From positions 1 through 43,447 of the forward strand of contig DATFLY010000078.1 in NCBI GenBank assembly GCA_035267185.1: 43,447 nt of DNA. Direction: 5' to 3'. Source of the DNA: JAUIBE01 sp035267185. GTDB taxonomy: Bacteria; Pseudomonadota; Gammaproteobacteria; Xanthomonadales; SZUA-36. Below, in pieces: positions 1-6,482 of the stretch. The position numbers and the translations under genes are program-made. How positions within the stretch are numbered: position 1 is the stretch's first letter; each line of letters begins with the position of its first letter. The notes below the pieces were generated by a model that was given only the letters and a program-made list of their open reading frames with translations, was not told the DNA's origin and searched no databases.

Positions 1-224
1 TCATTCAGATACATTCGTCCTTCCCGGTCGATCACAAACTCGAGCTTGTCAGGTCTGTCTGGTGTTGCTTCAACTGAGCTGGCTTCCGGTAAATCCACCT
101 GCAAAGCAGCCTGTTGTTCAAAAGTTGTGCTGACCATGAAAAAGATAAGCAACAGAAATACAACGTCGATCAACGAAGTCAGGTTGATCTCCGGTTCTTC
201 CTTGACACGAGACTGGAGTCTCAA
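1..224 (-). CDS. exbD: ExbD/TolR-family biopolymer transport protein (partial, C-terminus off the left edge)
   Basis: Reverse-strand translation from a TTG at 224 gives the N-terminal part of an ExbD/TolR protein: a short charged cytoplasmic head (RLQSRVKEEPEINLTSLID), then one membrane helix with the family's conserved Asp (LIDVVFLLLIFFMVSTTF), then the start of the periplasmic domain. In the family this Asp takes part in proton-driven energisation of outer-membrane processes together with an ExbB-type channel. The TTG overlaps the TGA stop of the ExbB gene (TTGA), which implies translational coupling; no ATG or GTG lies in frame just upstream. About 74 residues are visible and the rest lies beyond base 1. 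Whether it is ExbD or TolR cannot be separated, but its place after comEC-exbB favours ExbD. Confidence 0.88.
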   Translation of the reverse strand, partial: MRLQSRVKEEPEINLTSLIDVVFLLLIFFMVSTTFEQQAALQVDLPEASSVEATPDRPDKLEFVIDREGRMYLN

Positions 225-868
225 GTTCGAACTCCACCGCGGGATTTGGCGCCGACCTGGCCGGTATTGCCGCGATCGATGGCTTCAATCAGATTGATCG
301 CCTGGGCCTCCATCGAATAAACATACTCTTCAACCAGACCCTTGAAATATCGATAGAAGAAGAAGCTGGGTATCGCCACGGTCAGACCGGCCGCAGTGGT
401 AATCAGAGCTTCAGATATTCCGCCCGCCAGTTGGTTGGCATCACCCACGCCGTGCGTGATGATGGCGGTAAACACCTTAATCATCCCGATCACGGTGCCC
501 AGCAACCCCAGCAGTGGCGATATTCCGGCGATGGTTCCAAGCGTATTGAGGAAGCGTTCAAGTTCATGGGCTACATGACGACCAGTATCCTCCACGGCTT
601 CCTTGATGTGATCTCGGGGACGGTGACGATTGATCAGTGCAGCTGCCAGGACTCGGCCAAGCGCCGATCCCTCGCGCAACTGGTCAAGATGCCGGCGATC
701 AAGTTCATGCCGTGACGCCCACTTCTCAACCTGCTCGCCAACTCCTTTGGGAACAACCTTGGGCCGACGCAGCGCAACGAACCGCTCAACTATTATGGTG
801 ACGGAAAGGATGGAACAGATAATGATCGGCACCATCAACCAGCCACCCGCCAGGATGATTTCCAACAC
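221..868 (-). CDS. exbB: MotA/TolQ/ExbB proton channel family protein
   Basis: A 215-residue inner-membrane protein with the usual ExbB/TolQ plan: an N-terminal helix (GGWLMVPIIICSILSVTIIV), a cytoplasmic loop, and two further helices around residues 110-180 containing the hallmark GISPLLGLLGTVIGMI and LITTAAGLTVAIPSFFFY segments. It would form the proton-conducting pentamer that pairs with the downstream ExbD and drives TonB-like transport or Tol-like envelope work. The start is GTG at 868 with GGAG nine bases upstream; that GGAG lies at the very end of comEC, whose stop is 6 bp upstream, so the genes are probably co-transcribed. In many gammaproteobacteria comEC-exbB-exbD precede msbA/lpxK; those would lie beyond the left edge (inference). 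Confidence 0.93.
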   Translation of the reverse strand: MLEIILAGGWLMVPIIICSILSVTIIVERFVALRRPKVVPKGVGEQVEKWASRHELDRRHLDQLREGSALGRVLAAALINRHRPRDHIKEAVEDTGRHVAHELERFLNTLGTIAGISPLLGLLGTVIGMIKVFTAIITHGVGDANQLAGGISEALITTAAGLTVAIPSFFFYRYFKGLVEEYVYSMEAQAINLIEAIDRGNTGQVGAKSRGGVRT

Positions 869-874
869 AGGCGT

Positions 875-3094
875 TTACTCCTTTAGTTTCGGGCGTTGCA
901 AATGATACATGGCCCAATCCGGCCTGACCATGCACTCGGCACTATTGGCGTTGATTCGCCAGGGTCTGAATCCGTGGTTTCTGGCCACGCTGACCCGGGG
1001 GATATCGTGGTTTGGGAACTCGATTCGGACTGCACCGCATTCAGATGTCGAGAAAACCCCGGCTTCAAGGTCCCGGTATTTTTGAAGGACCTCTTCGCGT
1101 GGAAAATTAAATCGGTTGCCTTTCGCCGCCGAGACTGTCGCAAGGCCGGGCCGAACAGATTCAAGAAAGGACTGGCTGGATGATGTGGTGCTGCCATGAT
1201 GAGGCACGGTGATGAAGCTGTATTGATTCAGCGAGCTGGTCAGACGGCTTTCAACGGCCTCGCTGATGTCTCCTGTGAGAAGCGATTTGTGACGACCATT
1301 TTCTATGCTGATGACGCAGGAGCTGTCATTTCCCCGGTAAGGGAGCCATTTAGAAGGATGCAGGACACGAAAAGAAACATCGTCCCAGGTCCAGGAATGA
1401 TCCTGGTTGCATCCGTTGATGGTCAGTCCCTGCTCTTCCCGGTTGAAAAGTAATTCCGTTTCTGAATATCGCTTCCTTAAGTCAGCAAGACCACCGGCAT
1501 GGTCCAGGTCTGCGTGACTGACAATCATCATGCCGGGCAAACCGTGTCCTTTCGATGCAATTGCCGGAGCGATCACCGACCCGGCAAGGCTCCAGTCACG
1601 ACCATCGCCCGGGCCTGTGTCATACAAAAGCATGTGATTCCGGGTCCGTACAATCACTGCAAGGCCCTGCCCCACATCCAGGGTTTCAATGGAGTACTCC
1701 CCGCGCTCCAGACCTGGCGCCCGTGGAAGAAACAACGTGCACAGGACACACAGCCCCAGCCAGCGTATCGAAATTCCTGCAGGAAGAAGCAGGATGAGTG
1801 AGCCGGCCAGCACCACCAGCAGCTGCAACGGGCTTATATGTGATGTCAGGCTGACCCAGTCACTTCCGGCATTTGAAATGAATTTCAAAACCACCAGTAA
1901 CCCCGCACAGCTCCATTCAGCGGCGGTCAGCAAGGCATCGAACAGCCACTGTGACGGCAAGGCAATCACCGAAGAGAGGACCAGCGGGACCGAAATGAAA
2001 CTCACCCATGGAATGGCAAAAAGGTTGGAAGGTAGTGCCAGGACACTTCCGGACTGAAACCAGAATGCACTCAATGGCAGGGTCACGGCCATCACTGCGA
2101 CCTGGGCTCGCGGAAGCGCAAGCCACTTTGACTCAGTTGTCTTACGAGGGGAAAAATACAGGATCAGGCCAAACACGGCTGCAAAAGATAACCAGAACCC
2201 TGCTGTCAGGAACGCCAGCGGCTCTATAACAAGCACAAGGATCAGTGCCGCCAGCCAGACCTGGATCGGTGCAACCATCCGGGATGTCCTGATGAACCAG
2301 GTTGCCAGCCCCAGCATGATCAACGCTCGCAGCGTGGAAACTGGAAAGCCAGCCAAAAAGCCGTAACAAATGGCAACAACGACAGCACCAATGCAACATC
2401 CAGTAAAACTCCGGCCGGATGTGCCAAAGCTGAAACCCACGGGAAGAAGCACAAGGCGTGTCAGCCAGAATCCAAAGACGGCTGCCAGTCCGATGTGCAT
2501 TCCCGATATTGCAAGCAAGTGTCCGGTTCCGGTATCACGCAACAGTGACCATGTGTCGCTACTCAATTCACTTCTGTCTGCAAGCAGCAGAGAAAGCACG
2601 AGTGCGCGGGCTTCTCCCGGTGGAAGTGCGCGCCGGATTTCTTCTCGCAAACGTGCACGCCAGGCACCAGCACTGAAATGACCAGATCCTGCATTCATCA
2701 GTGTTCCGTCGAGCACCGTTGCAAGCGCCCCGACACCTGATGCAAAGAGTGTTCTTTCGCGGTCAAATCCCTGGAAATTTACCAGCCCACGGGGTGACAA
2801 AAGTCGTAACCTTAGTTGCCAGAATTCACCCGGAATCGGGATTTCCGCAGGACGGTACCAGCGCACCAGAATCAAAGATGGCAGGCCTGCCAGTTCTGCC
2901 TGGCGATCAGTTGGTTGAAAACGGAACCGCGTGTATTCCTCGTTACCCTGCGGAAGTGACACGACCTTTCCCAGCACCTGGATTTCGGTGCCATCAAGCG
3001 ATGAGTCGAGCCGGTCGTCGAGCTGAAGCTCCAGGTGCCATGTCGACAGGATCGCGACGAAAGCAAATGCAAAAATGACAAAACAGCGCCTTAT
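875..3094 (-). CDS. comEC: ComEC/Rec2 DNA-internalisation channel (start codon uncertain: ATA 3094 or GTG 2977)
   Basis: A large polytopic protein forming the inner-membrane channel that imports single-stranded DNA during natural transformation. Visible parts in order: an N-terminal OB-like/DUF4131 stretch, the Competence membrane domain (LLRDTGTGHLLAISGMHIGL and many hydrophobic helices), and a C-terminal metallo-beta-lactamase-like domain (LDVGQGLAVIV, then VSHADLDHAGGL with the HxDxDH metal motif, and VPHHGS). The first standard start codon in frame is GTG 2977 (700 aa), but the frame stays open upstream and encodes a membrane helix (FVIFAFAFVAILSTWHL) that homologues normally have. Between 2977 and the in-frame stop inside lolD there is no ATG, GTG or TTG. 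An ATA at 3094 overlaps the lolD stop (ATAA) with GGAG five bases upstream and would give 739 aa. Even so, the usual first helix of the family seems to be missing. Confidence 0.9.
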   Translation of the reverse strand: MRRCFVIFAFAFVAILSTWHLELQLDDRLDSSLDGTEIQVLGKVVSLPQGNEEYTRFRFQPTDRQAELAGLPSLILVRWYRPAEIPIPGEFWQLRLRLLSPRGLVNFQGFDRERTLFASGVGALATVLDGTLMNAGSGHFSAGAWRARLREEIRRALPPGEARALVLSLLLADRSELSSDTWSLLRDTGTGHLLAISGMHIGLAAVFGFWLTRLVLLPVGFSFGTSGRSFTGCCIGAVVVAICYGFLAGFPVSTLRALIMLGLATWFIRTSRMVAPIQVWLAALILVLVIEPLAFLTAGFWLSFAAVFGLILYFSPRKTTESKWLALPRAQVAVMAVTLPLSAFWFQSGSVLALPSNLFAIPWVSFISVPLVLSSVIALPSQWLFDALLTAAEWSCAGLLVVLKFISNAGSDWVSLTSHISPLQLLVVLAGSLILLLPAGISIRWLGLCVLCTLFLPRAPGLERGEYSIETLDVGQGLAVIVRTRNHMLLYDTGPGDGRDWSLAGSVIAPAIASKGHGLPGMMIVSHADLDHAGGLADLRKRYSETELLFNREEQGLTINGCNQDHSWTWDDVSFRVLHPSKWLPYRGNDSSCVISIENGRHKSLLTGDISEAVESRLTSSLNQYSFITVPHHGSTTSSSQSFLESVRPGLATVSAAKGNRFNFPREEVLQKYRDLEAGVFSTSECGAVRIEFPNHDIPRVSVARNHGFRPWRINANSAECMVRPDWAMYHLQRPKLKE

Positions 3095-3774
3095 AGCTGC
3101 TCCAGTCGGCCATGCTGAAGCTCGTACTGCTTGTCCATGCGGTTGGCCAGGCGACGATCATGCGTGACCAGCAATATGCTGGTTCCCAACTCCTGGTTAA
3201 GTTCAAGCATTTCGCCATAAACCCGGTCTGATGTGCTCTCGTCAAGATTTCCGGTCGGTTCATCACAAAGCACGACGCGTGGATGACCCACCAGCGCCCT
3301 GACAACGGCAGCTCTTTGTCGCTCACCGCCTGACAACTCTCCAGGCTTGTGATCCAGTCGCTCACCCAGCCCGACACGCTCAAGCATCTCAATTGACTGC
3401 CTTTTTGATTCGCTGGCGCTGATTCCCCTGATCAGCAGGGGCATGGCCACATTTTCCAAGGCAGTAAATTCAGGCAGCAGATGATGGAACTGGTAGATGA
3501 AACCCAGGGCCCGATTTCTCAATTCTCCCCGCTTGGTGGATGAGACTCCCCACAATGAATCTCCTTCAATCAATACCTCTCCGGCATCAGGCTCGTCAAG
3601 ACCACCCAGGATGTGCAGCAGGGTGCTTTTGCCTGCGCCTGAGACCCCCACAATCGCCACTGATTGCCCCCGGTGCAGGCTCAGGTCAACATTCTTAAGC
3701 ACCAAGAGTTCACGGCTCCCCTGGTGAAACGATTTTTGCACGCCACGCGCTTCCAGCACTGCAATGTTATTCAT
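3091..3774 (-). CDS. lolD: Lipoprotein-releasing ABC transporter ATP-binding protein LolD
   Basis: A 227-residue ABC ATPase that powers release of outer-membrane lipoproteins from the inner membrane to LolA. Walker A is GVSGAGKS at about residues 43-50; the signature is LSGGERQR; Walker B ends in VVLCDEPTGNLDE, followed by the H-loop LLVTHDRRLA. The MNNIAVLEARG start at 3774 matches the family length; the open frame extends 30 codons further but only overlaps lolC. The ATG overlaps the lolC stop by 8 bp, a strong sign of an operon. The periplasmic carrier gene lolA is in this window too (18,394-19,098), in a separate operon. Confidence 0.95.
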   Translation of the reverse strand: MNNIAVLEARGVQKSFHQGSRELLVLKNVDLSLHRGQSVAIVGVSGAGKSTLLHILGGLDEPDAGEVLIEGDSLWGVSSTKRGELRNRALGFIYQFHHLLPEFTALENVAMPLLIRGISASESKRQSIEMLERVGLGERLDHKPGELSGGERQRAAVVRALVGHPRVVLCDEPTGNLDESTSDRVYGEMLELNQELGTSILLVTHDRRLANRMDKQYELQHGRLEQL

Positions 3775-5014
3775 AGCGAAGTGCCTCGACGGGATGAGTT
3801 CTCGATGCCCTCCAGGAGGGATAGAGTGTCGCAAACAAGGACATTCCCAATGACAGCAACGCAAATTTTATGACGTCACTGGAGCGAAGCTCCGATGGAA
3901 GTTCGGTGATGTAATAGATGTCTGATGGAAACAGGGCGAAACCAAAAATACGTTCAAGGAAAGGAACCACGGTACCAATGTTCTGGGCGAGAAGGATTCC
4001 TCCAATCACGCCTAATGCTGTTCCGATTACACCGATCAAACTGCCCTGGATTATGAATATGCGCATGACAGTCGAAGACTTTGCGCCCATGGTTTTCAGA
4101 ATGGCGATATCAGACTGCTTGTCTGTCACAACCATCACCAGGGTGGAAATAATATTGAAAGCAGCCACGGCGATGATCAGGGAAAGAATCACCCACATCA
4201 CCGTTTTTTCAGTTCTCACCGCCTGGAACAGATTTCCTCGTTCCTGGGTCCAGTCGCGCACCCTGTAGCTCCCCGAGAGCTCACTCGAAATTTCACGGGC
4301 CACCTGCCAGGCCCGATCCATATCATTGAGCTTAAGCCTGACTCCACCGATCGAACCCGGGGTCATGCGCAGTAACCTTGCAGCGTCCTGAATATGAATC
4401 ATCGCCAGGGTGCTGTCGTTTTCAAATTCTCCGAATTCAAAAGCACCAACAACGGTAAACCGTCGCATCAGCGGTGAGGCGCCTATCGGGCTTGCCTTCA
4501 ATCGGGGCGCAATCACGGTGATCTCGTCGCCAGGGCCCACCCGCAGCTTGTTGGCAAGACCGATGCCCAGCACGATGCCAAATTCTCCGGGCTCCAGGTC
4601 GGCAAGGGTTCCTGACATCATGTTTTCTTCCACGTCGGAAACGCGAATCTCGTAGTCCGGATCGATTCCTCTGACCAGGGCGCCCGAGGACTCTCTGCCC
4701 TGCAACCAGACGCCTTCAGAAGTGTACGGTGCAGCACCTATGACCTCAGGATGCGATTCCACTCGTTCAACCAGCTGAGGCCATTCGTCAAAGCCACCCT
4801 CGTAAGGCTCAATGGTTGCGTGTGAAATAGCACCCAGAATTCTCGTCCGCAATTCCTTTTCAAATCCATTCATCACGGAAATCACGGTGATCAGCGTGGT
4901 CACCCCCAATGCAATTCCCAACATTGAAATCAGGGATATGAATGAAATGAAGTGATTGCGGCGCTTGGCCCGCAAGTACCGCAGGCCAATGAATGCTTCG
5001 AGGGGATGGTACAT
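3767..5014 (-). CDS. lolC: Lipoprotein-releasing system permease (LolC/LolE/LolF family)
   Basis: A permease of about 415 residues with the MacB/FtsX-type layout: one N-terminal helix (ISLISMLGIALGVTTLITVI), a large periplasmic domain, then three C-terminal helices (VILSLIIAVAAFNIISTLVM and two more before LYPSWRASRTHPVEALRYE). It works with LolD to extract lipoproteins. The beginning MYHPLEAFIGLRYLRAKRR matches LolC, so ATG 5014 is preferred; an ATG three codons upstream (5023) is also possible and neither has a strong ribosome-binding site. Only one permease gene is next to lolD here, whereas E. coli has lolC and lolE, so this may be a single LolF-type subunit working as a homodimer (inference). 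Residues such as NGFEKELRTRI are shared with both LolC and LolE. Confidence 0.93.
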   Translation of the reverse strand: MYHPLEAFIGLRYLRAKRRNHFISFISLISMLGIALGVTTLITVISVMNGFEKELRTRILGAISHATIEPYEGGFDEWPQLVERVESHPEVIGAAPYTSEGVWLQGRESSGALVRGIDPDYEIRVSDVEENMMSGTLADLEPGEFGIVLGIGLANKLRVGPGDEITVIAPRLKASPIGASPLMRRFTVVGAFEFGEFENDSTLAMIHIQDAARLLRMTPGSIGGVRLKLNDMDRAWQVAREISSELSGSYRVRDWTQERGNLFQAVRTEKTVMWVILSLIIAVAAFNIISTLVMVVTDKQSDIAILKTMGAKSSTVMRIFIIQGSLIGVIGTALGVIGGILLAQNIGTVVPFLERIFGFALFPSDIYYITELPSELRSSDVIKFALLSLGMSLFATLYPSWRASRTHPVEALRYE

Positions 5015-5102
5015 AGCGCGCATTAGATCACAGGCCCAACAGGCTCACCAGCGGCTTTTTCCGCTGCATCTGTAGGAATTTGAATGTGATTTACATGCAT
5101 GC

Positions 5103-6068
5103 TCATTTCCCCTGGTATGAAGCTGGCTCTGTCAGGGCGTCAAGAAAGATTCGTAACGGCTCTGGAAGCGGGGCGCTGAATGTCATTGTGTCGCCTGATG
5201 GTGTTTGCACTCTCAATTCACCGGCATGCAGGAATAACCGGCGAAGGCCAAGCTTTCTCCATCTTCTTCTTTGTTTCGCACTGCCATACTTTTTATCGCC
5301 TGCAAGTGCTGCCCCAAGATATTCCGCATGAACCCTGATCTGGTGTGTTCTGCCGGTCTCGATTTCAGCTTTGGCATAACTGCCTTCCTCGTACTGGTGC
5401 AGCAGGCTAAACCGTGTCGTGGCCCGTCGGCCCGACTCATCCGCATGCATGTGTTTCTCCCCGCCCTTTTGACCGGCAGCAATCGGTGCTTCAACGGTGA
5501 GGCTGCGCTGTTTCAACTTCCCGCTCAAAAGGCAAAGGTAATGCTTTACGACCTTTCCCTGGCGAAACTGTTCCGACAGGCTTTTCAGTGCCTGTCCATT
5601 ACGTGCCAGGATCAGGCATCCACTGGTCTCCCTGTCAATCCGATGAGCGAGCTCAATAAACTGGTCAGGTCGAATCTGTCGCACCGCATCGATCAATCCC
5701 CAGGGCAGACCGCTCCCGCCGTGGACGGCCATGCCTGAAGGCTTGTCTACCACCAGGAAATCATCATCTTCAAACAGAATGGCTGCTTTAACTTGTTCGC
5801 AAACAGCATCCGAAACCCTGGCAACGGAAGTGTCTCGTGTCACCACAGGTGGTATCCGAACGGTATCGCCAGCCTCCAGTTTTCGGTCAGGTTTTGCCCT
5901 CCCACCATTGACCCTGACCTGGCCGGTTCGTATCAGCCTGTAAAGCGCCCCTTTGGGCAGGTCTCGCAGATGGCGGGCGAGAAAGTTATCCAAACGCTGC
6001 CCATTACGGTCGTCGGAAACTTCCACCTGCATTGCCTTTTGGGTGTAAGCCTTTGGTTTCAGGTCCAT
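5103..6068 (-). CDS. rluC: 23S rRNA pseudouridine synthase RluC
   Basis: A RluA-family pseudouridine synthase; RluC modifies 23S rRNA positions 955, 2504 and 2580 in E. coli. An N-terminal S4-like RNA-binding region (GQRLDNFLARHLRDLPKGAL) precedes the catalytic domain with the HRIDRETSGCLILARN motif carrying the catalytic Asp, followed by GRTHQIRVHAEYLG. Three in-frame ATGs are possible: 6098, 6068 and 6032. The 6098 codon overlaps the -35 box of the divergent rne promoter and lacks a good ribosome site; 6032 has AAGG four bases upstream and starts right at the conserved part. I give 6068 as a compromise. The divergent arrangement with rne is the same as in E. coli, which supports RluC over RluA or RluD. 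Confidence 0.92.
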   Translation of the reverse strand: MDLKPKAYTQKAMQVEVSDDRNGQRLDNFLARHLRDLPKGALYRLIRTGQVRVNGGRAKPDRKLEAGDTVRIPPVVTRDTSVARVSDAVCEQVKAAILFEDDDFLVVDKPSGMAVHGGSGLPWGLIDAVRQIRPDQFIELAHRIDRETSGCLILARNGQALKSLSEQFRQGKVVKHYLCLLSGKLKQRSLTVEAPIAAGQKGGEKHMHADESGRRATTRFSLLHQYEEGSYAKAEIETGRTHQIRVHAEYLGAALAGDKKYGSAKQRRRWRKLGLRRLFLHAGELRVQTPSGDTMTFSAPLPEPLRIFLDALTEPASYQGK

Positions 6069-6097
6069 TTTTTCAGTGAAGTGCAGATTGCAACTCA

Positions 6098-6126
6098 TTG
6101 ATTAGCCGGGGAAAGGCTGCTATATT
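6098..6126 (+). promoter_or_regulatory. Sigma-70 promoter of rne
   Basis: TTGATT at 6098-6103 and TATATT at 6121-6126 are separated by exactly 17 bp. Transcription would begin near 6133, leaving a leader of about 350 nt before the rne ATG at 6483. The -35 box overlaps the most upstream possible start codon of rluC. Confidence 0.7.
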
Positions 6127-6132
6127 AACGCG

Positions 6133-6482
6133 CTTCGGATCTTCCTAGAAAAATAAATCTCTTTAGGCGCACATCCGATAGTGCCTGTATCGAGCCGGGC
6201 ACCCCGGCATCAAATTGCCAGATCCATTGCGGATCCTGGCAGCAGAACATCAAGCCGGCGGCCGATTCAGAGCCCAGATTTATAGAATTTCGCCGCGCGC
6301 AGAATGACTTTAAGATTCTATTGAGCACGCGGCCCAGGACCGACACAGAGTGTATGTCGGCGACAAAACAAACTGGCAATCCTGGCGCGCCTGTTAAGCG
6401 CAGGCCGGGAAACTGAACGCCTTGCACCTGGCCCAGGTCGGGATGCTGCGAAATGTTCAGGCAGGATGCCTGAGGAATTACA
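6133..6482 (+). promoter_or_regulatory. Long 5' leader of rne, candidate autoregulatory UTR
   Basis: About 350 nt without a convincing coding region. It contains short hairpins, the clearest being CCGACA (6340-6345) pairing with TGTCGG (6355-6360), and an ACCTG/CAGGT dyad near the end. In E. coli the rne leader is about 361 nt and lets RNase E degrade its own mRNA; similar length and position suggest the same kind of control here (inference). I cannot show the conserved hp2 structure by eye. Confidence 0.5.

Noticed and set aside
5024..5102. Possible terminator between rluC and lolC
   Set aside because: No stable hairpin with a T-run was found, so the genes may be read through.
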